Made by a program: the position numbers and the translations under genes. The notes below the pieces were generated by a model that saw nothing but the letters and a program-made list of their open reading frames with translations, ran no database searches and had not been told where the DNA came from. Below, one piece after another: positions 22,100-31,689 of a DNA stretch of 64,000 bases (the first letter of the stretch is position 1; each line of letters starts with the position of its first letter). Source of the stretch: Kalaharituber pfeilii (taxonomy: Eukaryota; Ascomycota; Pezizomycetes; Pezizales; Pezizaceae); contig WHUZ01000080.1 of assembly GCA_015179045.1 (NCBI GenBank), positions 62,001 to 126,000 on the forward strand, read 5' to 3'.

Positions 22100-22232
22100 A
22101 CCACCCGCCCGCTATCTATAAAATGCCCACTTCCACCTTTGCTGACCTGCCCTGCCTTTGCTCTGCTGCACACGCTAACGTTTCTCCAATCTGTCCCTGT
22201 CCCCTGGTAGGCCAGCTTCGCCGACAACCACT

Positions 22233-22344
22233 TTTTTTTTTTTTTTTTTTTTTGATTTCACGTAACCCCGCTTGCAGCTGTTCGCCATGGCAGGGTCCCT
22301 GGACCGAAGTCCTTATGGCCCGGAGACAGGCACCTAAAAACAAA
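22233..22344 (-). mobile_element. F2 tail insertion, 112 bp
   Basis: The 13-bp TSD GCCGACAACCACT is at 22220-22232 and 22345-22357. It contains poly(T), the reverse complement of the F2 hairpin and about 45 bp of 3'UTR. The same 3'UTR segment occurs at 40545-40605. Confidence 0.9.
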
Positions 22345-22535
22345 GCCGACAACCACTTAGGTAGAAAGAGAATTGGAAGGCTCTGTAACCACGCACCTGC
22401 ACCTACAAAATGTACAATTATATAAATTGAAAACTCAGCGAGCTCAGTATTTTTATCCAATTCTTATTTCAGATTACATTTCTCCCTTGGGGTAAAAAAG
22501 CAAGAAGTTTTCAGCTCTTCACTCTCGTTGCCATC

Positions 22536-23169
22536 CGGTTGCGAGGGGGGACATAGCACATGACGGAGCGACGAGGAGGATGAGAAGAGCATGGGAAGAG
22601 AGAATAAGGAGAGGAGACTGGGACATAGCGGTGATATGGGAGAAAGCGCACAGGGGGATTTCCGGTAATGAGAAGGCAGACAGGGCAGCGAGCACGGGGA
22701 CCGCCTTGCAGTACAAGCCGGAAATTATAACGGAGGCGGGACAGAGACAGAAGGGGAGGAGAGAGAGAGCGGAAGAGAGAAACCGGCTGAAATTGACATA
22801 CAGACCGTTGGAGAGGCTAGGAGGCGGGGTAGGGAGGTTGGCGGGCTTGCTGGGGGGTAAGGGACTGAGGGCATGGAGGTGGCATATAGGAGAAGGTGAC
22901 GGACCGGAGTGCAGGTGGTGTGGAGAGAAAGAAGAGACAACGAAACACTTGCTGGAGGAGTGCAGAGTGTGGAAGCGGAGGTGGCCGGGGGGGGAGGAGC
23001 ACGTGAAAAGGCCTCCGAAAGGGAGAGAAGGGGAGAGAGATCCGTTGGGCGCGATGATAGAAATGCTAGGGGAGAAGTAGGGTCATGTGACGTAGAAAGT
23101 AGTTAGGTAGTACATCGCCATAGCCCGTGGGGCGGCAAGCGATCAATGATATATAAAAAAAAAAAAAAA
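22536..23169 (+). mobile_element. F1 LINE, 5' truncated, 13-bp TSD
   Basis: The TSD TCTCGTTGCCATC is at 22523-22535 and 23170-23182. The open frame from about 22580 to a stop at 23078 encodes the RNase H His/Asp motif (IWEKAHRGISGNEKAD) and the knuckle CRWCGEKEETTKHLLEEC. The F1 hairpin here has an A-U base pair at its foot (ATCGCC..GCGAT). Confidence 0.9.
22580..23080 (+). CDS. LINE ORF2 fragment: RNase H end and zinc knuckle
   Basis: The fragment starts inside RNase H and runs through the YRPLERLGGGVGRLAGLLGGK linker to the terminal knuckle. It lacks the first three acidic residues, so it cannot be catalytic. The linker is a useful family marker, found as LSYRPLERVG, LAYRPLERLG or MSYRPLEYLG in the other F1 copies. 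Confidence 0.75.
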   Translation: MRRAWEERIRRGDWDIAVIWEKAHRGISGNEKADRAASTGTALQYKPEIITEAGQRQKGRRERAEERNRLKLTYRPLERLGGGVGRLAGLLGGKGLRAWRWHIGEGDGPECRWCGEKEETTKHLLEECRVWKRRWPGGEEHVKRPPKGREGERDPLGAMIEMLGEK

Positions 23170-23236
23170 TCTCGTTGCCATCACACATACCCATCACTTC
23201 TTACCAAGAATGGATTGGAATAACTAGTGAGCGGCA

Positions 23237-23341
23237 CGAGCCAGCTCGTGAGTAAGTGAGCTCGAGCCAGCTCGTGAGTAAGTGAGCTCGAGCCAGCTCG
23301 TGAGTAAGTGAGCTCGAGCCAGCTCGTGAGTAAGTGAGCTC
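23237..23341. repeat. 26-bp tandem repeat, four units, hAT subterminal
   Basis: Four near-identical units beginning GAGCCAGCTCGTGAGTAAGT and ending GAGCTC. They lie 12 bp inside the hAT-like terminus. They may be transposase-binding subterminal repeats that expanded (inference). Confidence 0.85.
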
Positions 23342-24676
23342 GGCTCGAGCCGAGCTCGTCAAATAGAAGGTGGGCTCGAGCCAGCGAGCCTTGATTACAT
23401 GATATTAGTAACTAATCTAAACTATTCTACAGCTTCATCCTCATCACCGCTATCCGCTAAATTCAGTAGCACATGATAGCGCTCATAGTCTCACCTTCCA
23501 TTCTGTTTCGGCGTGTGTTAAGAACTTCACCTACCTGTAGTAGATTGTTAGCGGGACCTCTCCGGGCAGGCCAGTCTGGCCTGCCCGCATGCAGGGGTAT
23601 CGACAGGGACTGTAGACTAGCCTGCCCGGTTGCAGAGGTGTCTACTAGCCGAAAAAACCAGTATCCGGACAGGGGATAAATGCATATTATGCGATATGCA
23701 GCATCTAGTCTAAACAAGCATATGTTCGTATGCTTGGCTATGGATATCTATCCAATTTCGTGATAGATTGTCCAAATTTTATCATGTTAGAAGTATCTGG
23801 ACAGCTGACATAATGAATTTGGGCCAATTGTACAGCAGCAGCAGAATAAACACAAGAACAAGGTAGTATATATAAGGACAGCAGGCAAAAAGGTCCAGGT
23901 AAAAACGCAAGTAGCATACTTAGTAAGATAATAATATTCTCATAGGTGCTGAAATAACCCCCCAGAAAAGAGTAGCTATTGGGGCCTACATTGAGATATT
24001 CGCATACAAGATAGCCCAATATTGCTTTCATCAATAAAATTAATATCTAAAACAATGAAGGTACTGAAATCAACATGCGCTGACATCATTGAGAATGCAG
24101 TTTTGAGAGCTTCACATATGCATCAGCTACAAATCTTGAAGTTGTGATAAAGTGCAGATGAGAGTACTGCCACTGGAGGTAGGTCACTACTGCTTGTTTT
24201 CACTGCTATTGCAGTGCTCTTCTGTAGCCTGTTCCAGAGGCTTTTCCAGAAGCTTTTGGGGAGGCTGTTCTGAGGCTGTTCCGGAGGCTACTTCGGAGGC
24301 CGTTTCGGAGGCCATTTCGGAGGCCGTTTTGGAGGTTGTTTCGGAGGCTGTTTCGGAGGCTGTTTGAGCTCGAACAGCCTCTCGAACAGTATTTCAATGG
24401 CCTCTGGAGTGGAGAAGAGAACGAGACCACGAGCCATTTGATGGAGGTGTGTAGGGTATGGCGAAGGAGATGGCCAGGGGGGATGGAGACCGGGACCTCT
24501 CCGGGCAGGCCAGTCTGGCCTGCCCCGATGCAGGGTATCGACAGGGGACTGTAGACTAGCCTGCCCGGTTGCAAGGTATCTACGTACTAGCCGAAAAATT
24601 AAGTATCCGGACAGGGGATAAACGCATATTATGCGCTACGCAGCAGTTGGCATAAACTAGCATATTTTGGTATGCT

Positions 24677-24738
24677 TTTTTTTTTTTTTTTTTTTTTTGT
24701 CACGTAACCCCGCGTGCAGCTGTTCGCCATGGCAGGGC
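24677..24738 (-). mobile_element. F2 hairpin-only micro-insertion
   Basis: Poly(T) plus the reverse complement of the F2 hairpin, ending exactly at GCAGGGC. The flanking repeats are ATTTTGGTATGCT and ATTTTCGTATGCT, with one mismatch. Confidence 0.85.
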
Positions 24739-24891
24739 ATTTTCGTATGCTTAGCTGTGGATGTTTATGAGACCAGTTCAAATTTCGTAGATAGTGTCCT
24801 ATTTTATTATATCAGAAGTATCTGGACAGCTGACATAATGAATTTAGGACTTGCAATACCAACAGTTATATACCTACATATTAGAACAAGA

Positions 24892-24956
24892 CTTCGCCAT
24901 AGCCCCTAGGGCGGCAAGCGAGTAATGAGATAAAAAAAAAAAAAAAAAAAAAAAAA
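24892..24956 (+). mobile_element. F1 hairpin-only micro-insertion
   Basis: Starts within three bases of TCGCCATAGCCCC and ends in about 24 A residues. The flanking repeats are ATTAGAACAAG and ATCAGAACAAG, with one mismatch. Confidence 0.85.
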
Positions 24957-26629
24957 GTATCAGAACAAGAAAAATAGATATAAGTCCTCTACTAGGAATA
25001 TAAAAATGGCACTGTAGGCAACCATGATAAGAATAGGTTCAGGCATTATAATGATCAAAACTTACTGTTCTAATAGGGCCTAAGATTTCAAGACTGCTCT
25101 TCAGAGCTTTTCTAGAAGCTTTTCCAAGGCTATTCCAAGAGCTGTTCCAAAAGCTGTTCCAGAGGCCATTGAAATACTGTTCGAGAGGCTGTTTGAGCTC
25201 AAACGGCCTCCGGAACAGTCTCCACAAAAGCTTCCGGAACAGCGTCTGGAACAGGCTACAGAAGAGCACTGCAATAGCAGTGAAAACAAGCAGTAGTGAC
25301 CTCTTTCCAGTGGCAGTACTCTCATCTGCACTTTATCACAACTTCAAGATTTGTAGCTGATGCATATGTAAAGCTCTTAAAACTGCACTCTCAATGATGT
25401 TAGTGCATGTTGATTTCAGTATCTTCATTATTGTAGATATTGTTTTATTGATAAAAGCAATATTGGGCTATTTGGTATGCGAATTTGGACAATCTATTAC
25501 GAAAGTAAACTAGTCTCATGGATATCCACAGTCAAGCATACGAAACATATGCTAGTTTAGAGCAAATGCTGCCTAGCGCATAATATGCATTTATCCCCTG
25601 TCCGGATACTTATTTTTTCGGCTAGTAGATACCTCTGCAACCCGGCAGGCTAGTCTACGGTCCCTGTCGATACCCCTGCATCGGGGCAGGCCAGACTGGC
25701 CTGCCCGGAGAGGTCCCGGATGGAGACAGTAAGACGACCACCGAAGTTCGGGGAAGGAGAGGGGGACCCACTGCACAGACTGGTTGAGATGCTGGAGGAG
25801 CAATAGACGGAAACGGGAGAGTTTTTCTTAAGTGCTTACAGTCTCAATTTGTAGTTACGTTTCTTTCCATTGATAGTTACATAAACCTCGCCATAGCCCA
25901 TAGGGCGGCAAGCGAGTAATGATATTGAAAAAAAAAAAAAAAGGCCTCTGGAACAGCCTCTGGAACAGCTCTTGGAATAGCCTTGTAAAAGTTTGTAGAA
26001 CAGCCCTGAAGAGCAGTCTCGAAATCTTAGGATCTATCAAAATAGTAACTTTTGATCATTATAATGCCTGAACCTGTACTTATCATGGTTGCCTGCAGTG
26101 CCATTTTTATATTCCTAATAGAGGACTTATATCTATTTTCCTTATCCTGATACATAGGTATAGGACTGTTGGTGTTGCAAGACCCAAATTCATTATGTCA
26201 GCTGTCCGGAAACTTCTGACATAATAAAATTGGACACTTCCATGAAATTTGGACTGGTCTCATAAACATCCACAGCCAAGCATACAAAAATATGCTGATT
26301 TATGCCAACTACTGCACAGCGCATGATATGCGTTTATGCTCTGTCCGGATACTTATTTTTTCGGCTAGTACAGGGGACGGCACAGGTCTTCAGATTGCAT
26401 ATTAGACTCAAGGTGTATGTATGCTGTCTATAAAACCAATATATGTAGGAGTGTCTACATACGTCGCCTCTCACGCATATGCATAAGCCTGGCATGCGAT
26501 TTGAAGACCTGTGCCGTCCCCCCTGTAGATATCTCTGCAACCGGGCAGGCTAGTCTACAGTCCCCTGTCAATACCCCTGCATCCGGGCAGGCCAGACTGG
26601 CCTGCCCAGAGAGGTCCCGGATTGTTAGC

Positions 26630-26946
26630 TTAGCTAGAGATAGTATTATGTTGAAATACTTACCTGTGAGAATATCTGTTCGGAGGGAATAGAAGAGGCA
26701 GGTATTGCTAAATAATCTTGTGCCATGCGGGCTAGATTTGGTGACATCCAGCTCAAACTTTGGGGTTGCACATTGGAGGAGCTCTAGTAATGATGGCTTT
26801 TCTGCTAGTTTGATTGGTGAATTTGTTGAGATAAGAAAGCCGCAAAGGAGTGTTTTGGAAAAGCCCTCTGGTTTAGCTCGCTTTGTTGGAACCATCATGT
26901 TGAATAGTATTCGCCGCTTCCATTCTATGGCGTTACTAGTTGACAT
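26630..26946 (-). pseudogene. Possible hAT transposase fragment
   Basis: Minus-strand translation gives FSKTLLCGFLISTNSPIKLAE, interrupted only by the window of the frame, then LLELLQCATPKFEL. A hydrophobic stretch followed by a short Pro/Phe-rich motif resembles the region after the BED finger in fungal hAT transposases. It lies inside a hAT-like element, which supports the guess, but the fragment is short and its downstream part was cut by MULE-2. No catalytic residues are visible. Confidence 0.35.
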
Positions 26947-27671
26947 GAAAGTGGAACTGATGCATGTGACTTCCGAAAATGGGATGGATGTGTTTGTTGT
27001 ATCGCTTTTGACTTGCTAAGTCTTGGAACAATGCATATATAAAATTTTGTGCTTATTATCTAATATTTTTCGCTGCAAAATTACACATCTTGTATACAGT
27101 AACTAATGAGAGTTCAAAACAGTATGCTGATCTTTAACACAAGAATATTGGCCAGCTAGGCTGGCAAAAAAGGCATCACGAATTGATGTAGAATTGGTTG
27201 TCATATTGATAAATTGCTAATGTCCTATAAGGAACAAGAATCTTGTAGTATGAGAATTAAGGGTCTCGAAGCGTAGTATAAGTCTCGATGTTTTAATATT
27301 GGATAGTAGTAAAGAGAAAAGAATTTCAAGAGGATAGAGAGAATAGAGAGGCCTATATATATACTCTTAAATTGTGAAACTTACCTTCTAGAGACCTTGA
27401 GAGATATTAAACATAAAAGACTTGATATAGGTCTATGTAATTGAACCACTTTTGATATTTATAGAAATTGTTGGCAGGTCGGAATGAGCTCCGAGTTTCT
27501 AATTTATTACCATATTCGCTATTTACAGTTTATGAAACCCTGCGCTGGATGAGCATTTTAGCGAGCTGTCAAAAAAAAACACTAGCATGATCTTGGCTGT
27601 CTTAAGCTCGAGCTAGCTCGCGTGGGCTCGGGCTCGCGCTGGCTCGGCTCGTGCCGCTCACTAGGAATAAC

Positions 27672-28019
27672 TGTTGTGAGGCTATTGCGCGGCCATCACG
27701 CGCATCACAACTTTATTGCTCGTATCCAACTTGCGGTCATCACCGGGGAGGAGGTCGCCGCCCATTAACTGACTATCTATCTACATGCTTCCTCTGCCTC
27801 TCTCACTTCTACGATATCTCGTTCTCCATTCTCCTCTTACTTCTCCGCCTCTCTCTCTCTTCCACGGTCTCTTTCCTCCTCCTATTCAGCTGCCCACTCT
27901 AGTAGGTCTATCAGCCTGCTGTTGATCCATGATGCCCATTGCCCGGAATCCCTCAGAATTCCGTTGATGTAGCTAACGACCACTGCGGCGAAAATTTGTT
28001 GTGTCTGAGTAGTTTGAGT
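27672..28019. other. No gene recognised
   Basis: A pyrimidine-rich stretch between the large hAT-like element and an F2 LINE. No repeat, tail or conserved frame was recognised. It may be old unique sequence. Confidence 0.4.
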
Positions 28020-28033
28020 AGTCCGTATTGGAT

Positions 28034-29104
28034 TTTTTTTTTTTTTTTTTTTTTAACTCACGTAACCCCTAACAACGTGACCCACGAGAGGGTAATACGA
28101 TGCGTAGCGGAAGAATAAGGATAGCGGGGCAAGCGCTATAGGGGAAAGATAATGGTGCAAACGGCGGCAGCAATGGAGTGGAGGCACGGAGGAAGGAAAC
28201 GAGGAGAGGAGTTGAGCGACTCTATGGTATTAAGTGGGTGCGGGTTTCCGCAGACTATATACACAGAAAGCGAGACGACTATACCCAAATGGTAGCCGTA
28301 GATATAGGCAACAAACTTGTACAGATTCGTAAAGAAAAGACGAAGTAATACAAGCTGTATGCGAGTTCGAAACAAATCCCAGCTGAATGTGATATCCGAA
28401 GTAATTCCGTAAATAAATGAAAGAATTACAATATACGAGATAACCATAGCAACCATCCATGTAAACGACATGTGAAACGAAGATAAGAAAGAATTAAGCC
28501 AATAAAACATTAACAGAACGTGTATGTCGTGATAATAGAAGGCGGGATCAGACTGTCCGTTTTGACAACCCCGCTTGCAGCGCCAAGCCATGGCAGGGCC
28601 CCTGGGCAAGCCCTCGAAGCCCGGAGACAGGCTTAACAAAGAAACTTCTATATACACGTCCCTGTTCCACCCCCTTCTAACGACCTGATTCCAGGAACTT
28701 CCGGACAGTTCTTCCGGTTTCTGCATCAGGGAGGCTCCCCTATATATCTCACCCTCTCCCCCTTCCCCTCTTCTCCACACCTTCGCATCCCGGCAAGCAA
28801 ACTTCCCCGCCGGCAAATCGCACGCTTCTACAACTCCACCTTTCCCCCCTCCCCTCTCCTCCACACCTTTGCAGTTTCCTCCACACCTCACCTTCGCAGT
28901 TTCCTCCACACCTCACCTTCGCAGTTTCCTGCACATCTTCGCAACCTGCAAATTTTTACCCGACCCGGGTCGGTAAATCGCACGGCGCCCTAGAACCTGA
29001 TCCTGGAAAAGAACCTTTCCAACTCATCCCACTCCTCCCCATTCTCTGCTGTCCTTTTCCAGTTCTTCTCCATATCCCCCCATTCTCTAAAGCCTTCTGG
29101 GCGA
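28034..29104 (-). mobile_element. F2 LINE fragment with nested LTR-like insert
   Basis: The 14-bp TSD AGTCCGTATTGGAT is at 28020-28033 and 29105-29118. On the minus strand it reads the end of F2 ORF2 (about 29100-28990, up to the stop after ..FFSRIRF), a 3'UTR with three CACACCTCACCTTCGCAG-type repeats (28860-28935), the F2 hairpin (28567-28600), then poly(A). A 498-bp block splits the tail between the hairpin and poly(A). Confidence 0.85.
28070..28567. mobile_element. Candidate solo LTR or unknown 498-bp insertion
   Basis: It separates CACGTAACCCC from AACCCCGCTTGCAG, which are contiguous in every other F2 tail, so it is an insertion. ACCCC occurs on both sides (28065-28069 and 28568-28572), as expected for a 5-bp LTR-type TSD. 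The minus strand begins TGTCAAAACGG and ends GTTGTTA, which is not a canonical TG..CA pair, so LTR identity is uncertain. Confidence 0.4.
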
Positions 29105-29118
29105 AGTCCGTATTGGAT

Positions 29119-30386
29119 GCCGTCCGTTCCGGAGCTGAACGTGACTTGGCAATTGCTAGGGCTGCCCAGGTTCGCCTTCTTTCTTCTGCGCGGTCTGTGC
29201 TTGTGCCCCGCTCACTAGGCTATGCGCAGTCTAATAATGACAGTGTGTACGTGCACGATTAGCAAATGGCAGTCATGCCCACACAGTCAAGGAGGATGGC
29301 ACTGGCATGAGACGACTTCACCAGTACATTGCACAGCTTCCCTTCTCCTCTCCCTTGCTGTTGTCACTTAATCGATGAATTCGTTTTCATGTACTTTCTC
29401 CGCCCCCCTTCCTCCCCAATTCGCTGACCATCTGTTTCCGCACCCCTGCTGCCTAGTTCCGGCGCATCTCTAGAGCTTTTCAGCAACTCTTGCGCGTTGG
29501 GAGGCACTTGATGCCCTACAGAGCCCTTTCACTCCCTGCTCATTTTATATAGCTCGTGCCTAAAATTACCCGGACCCTACTCCGCTTCCTCTCCTCTGCT
29601 GTTCATCCCCCTGCCCCTCCCCCTCGTGCACCCGAGTTCGAGCCCTGCTTCTCTTTGATTTAATTTTCTACCGTTGGTATATTTTATACGAGCGGGAGGG
29701 TCTGCGAGGGCTGCTTTGTCACGGTGAGGGCTATAGAAGTATAGAGATACCGTTGAGTCTATTGAACGTAGAGTCGCAAGAACAGCAGGTTTATATACAT
29801 GAGAAAGCATAGCATAACGTGACTTGTGAACCATGACTGAATAGGAAATTATCAGGGAAGATATCATATCAGGAAAGGTGAGAAAGGCACGGGATGCGTG
29901 GCTTACAAGAGAACGCCGTGGCGTAAGCCACATAAAAGCTGGCGTTGTGGCGTATTCATACATAATCCAATAGCGAGTTTAAATGCATGAGTGGAACGAC
30001 AAAATAATAGAGAACAATTATAATAGCAACAGGTGGCAACGGATGTAATGTTCCGACATATTTTAGTAACTGCCCGCTCGCAAGATTCAGCATCATGTTC
30101 GAGCAGAATTTCCCATCGACTGCTAATTTGCTACAGCTGTGCTCTCTCCTTCCATTTCCACGCTTTGCTTATTCTCTGCTGCTATCTATCATTCCATCAT
30201 TGCCGACTTTTGCTATTTCGGCTAGATAACTGGACTTCATTCCCCTTCCCCTTATCTCACCGCATTAGTCAGCTTCCACTCTTCTGGATCAGCTAACATC
30301 GTCTCTCTGAGGTTCAGCAATCCGAAGGATCCATTCTCTCTCCTCTGCCTTACTATTGCCCAGGGAGGATGTATGCAGCCAGAAGG
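29119..30386. other. 1.3 kb without recognisable gene or repeat
   Basis: No convincing gene, tail or inverted repeat was recognised. The minus-strand open stretch at 29577-29963 and the plus-strand stretch at 30033-30296 are short and low-complexity in composition. Confidence 0.4.
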
Positions 30387-30403
30387 GTTATCAGGCAGCA
30401 TAA

Positions 30404-30970
30404 ATGGTGAGGAGAGCCTGGGAAGCGACAGCCGCAAGAGCGGACCTGGATGTAGCAGTGATGTGGGTGAAGGGCCACAGGGGCGTCAGGAGCAACACAG
30501 AAGACGAAAAGGCAGCCAGGATAGGTGCGTTCATGCAATACCAAGACGAGATGATCACGGAGGCGGGCATGCGAAAGCAGGCTAGATGATGAAGGGCGGA
30601 GGAGAGGAATAGGCTAGGCATGAACTACAGGCCGCTTCAAAGACTGGGGCACGGAGTGGCATGCTAGTAGGCCACCTCGCCATAGACCATAGGGCGGCAT
30701 GCGAGTAATGAAATAAAAAAAAAAAAAAAAAAAAAATGCTAGTAGGCCTACTAGGAGGCAAGGGCCTGCGGCACTGGCAACATAGGTTGGGGAGGACCGA
30801 CGGACCGGAATGCAGATGGTGCGGAGAAGTGGAGGAGACCACGGCCCAAGTCCTGGACAGATGCCGGGTATGGAAGACAAGATGGTCCGGGGGAGGGACG
30901 CGCTGATCAGGCCACAGGAAAGGGGTAAAGGAGAAGGAGACCAACTCAGAGGACTGATGGACTGGATGGA
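30404..30970 (+). pseudogene. LINE ORF2 fragment: RNase H end, broken
   Basis: The frame opens with VRRAWEATAARADLDVAVMW (RNase H His/Asp region, degenerate: NTEDEKAA where related copies have NxxADxAA), meets a stop near 30585, shifts frame, and is cut by the micro-insertion at 30674. The knuckle CRWCGEVEETTAQVLDRC follows. It is a decayed retrocopy. Confidence 0.7.
30674..30735 (+). mobile_element. F1 hairpin-only micro-insertion
   Basis: The perfect 13-bp TSD ATGCTAGTAGGCC is at 30661-30673 and 30736-30748. The insert is ACCTCGCCATAGACC... plus poly(A), beginning at the hairpin base. Confidence 0.95.
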
Positions 30971-30972
30971 AC

Positions 30973-31263
30973 TAGTGAGCGGCACGAGCCGAGCCAGCTC
31001 GAGCTCAAACGAGCCAAGATCATGCTAGTGTTTTTCTTGACAGCTTGCTAAAATGCTTAGCCAGTGCAAGGTTTCATAAACTGTAAATACCTAATATAGT
31101 AATAATTAGAGACTTGGAGCTCATTCTGACCTACCAACAACTTCGAAATGCACAATTTACCTGATAGTAGTGAGAAAGATGAGAATTTAGCTTAGTTTAG
31201 TTTAGTTTGTCAATATTATGTATATAATCAATCCAGGCTCGAGCTAGCTCGTGCCGCTCACTA
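30973..31263. mobile_element. Complete 291-bp hAT-like MITE
   Basis: The ends TAGTGAGCGGCACGAG..CTCGTGCCGCTCACTA carry the exact 8-bp TSD GATGGAAC (30965-30972 and 31264-31271). It serves as the reference for the interrupted copies at 8906-12782 and for the ends of 23225-27663. Confidence 0.95.
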
Positions 31264-31689
31264 GATGGAACGGTAATAGTAAGCGGGACATTTTGACACA
31301 CGGCCGGCGGAAACGGAGCTGTTTACTTTTCGTTTGTGCTTCTTTCTGTGGTTTCTTTCTTCATCCTATCGCTTATGTATCTAATACATCGCCATAGTCC
31401 CCAGGGGGGCATGCGATTAATGATCTTAAAAATAAAAAAGAGTTATCAGAGCTGCAATGATTTGGGAGATGCTACGCAACTACACTGTTCCCCTTCGTGC
31501 AGATTTATAATATGCTTTTTTTTTTTTTTTTTTTTTAATATCAGTACTCGCATGCCGCCCTTCGGGCTATGGCGAGGGTTTATTAAAAGAAAAGATAAGC
31601 TAACTAACGTCTAAATACATGATGCCCGCGATTTCCATTGTGTTGCGGGGGGATCGGCCAGCGGTCTGTCTCATCTCCGTCCTCTTTCC

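Larger units (their letters stand above)
24491..25718. mobile_element. MULE-3: foldback-like Mutator element, 1228 bp, inside a LINE
   Basis: The 9-bp TSD GATGGAGAC is at 24482-24490 and 25719-25727. The terminal repeats are the same as in MULE-1 and MULE-2. It is inserted into an F1 LINE that is itself inside MULE-2, so related MULE-like elements moved at least twice into this locus. It carries two LINE-tail micro-insertions. Confidence 0.85.
24409..25942 (+). mobile_element. F1 LINE fragment inside MULE-2, itself split by MULE-3
   Basis: The 10-bp TSD GGCCTCTGGA is at 24399-24408 and 25943-25952. The LINE pieces 24409-24490 and 25719-25942 join to give the zinc-knuckle end, a stop at about 25805, 3'UTR, F1 hairpin and poly(A). 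Confidence 0.85.
23552..26619. mobile_element. MULE-2: foldback-like Mutator element with nested LINE
   Basis: The ends CGGGACC...GGTCCCG carry the 9-bp TSD GATTGTTAG (23543-23551 and 26620-26628). The ends and interior match MULE-1 (5195-6669), including the palindromic GGGCAGGCCAG units and the 12-bp repeat tract. It is split at 24409 by an F1 LINE. Its own length without inserts is about 1.5 kb. No transposase was seen. Confidence 0.85.
23225..27663. mobile_element. Large hAT-like element (TAGTGAGCGG ends) holding a nested stack
   Basis: The ends TAGTGAGCGGCACGAG...CTCGTGCCGCTCACTA carry the exact 8-bp TSD GGAATAAC (23217-23224 and 27664-27671). The right terminal 200 bp matches the small MITE at 30973-31263. 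The left subterminal zone has a four-copy 26-bp array. A possible transposase fragment lies on the minus strand at 26946-26630. Inside it is the MULE-2 / LINE / MULE-3 / LINE-tail stack. Confidence 0.88.
30395..31441 (+). mobile_element. F1 LINE with nested hairpin insertion and hAT-like MITE
   Basis: GTTATCAG occurs at 30387-30394 and 31442-31449. The coding end of ORF2 is present in pieces: AVMWVKGHRGVRSNTED near 30460, MNYRPLQRLG near 30620, then CRWCGEVEETTAQVLDRC near 30825. A hairpin-only F1 insertion splits it at 30674 and a 291-bp hAT-like MITE splits it at 30973. The F1 hairpin (31388-31415, ATCGCC..GCGAT type) and a weak A-rich tail end it. Confidence 0.8.

Noticed and set aside
28136..28909. 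257-codon minus-strand open frame with hydrophobic stretches, possibly a membrane protein
   Set aside because: It crosses the border between an unknown insertion and the F2 LINE 3'UTR, including its tandem repeat, so the frame is accidental.
29630..29665. GAGTTCGAGCC resembling a tRNA B box
   Set aside because: No A box, no clover-leaf arms and no terminator T-run at the expected distance. It is not a tRNA or a convincing tRNA-derived SINE.
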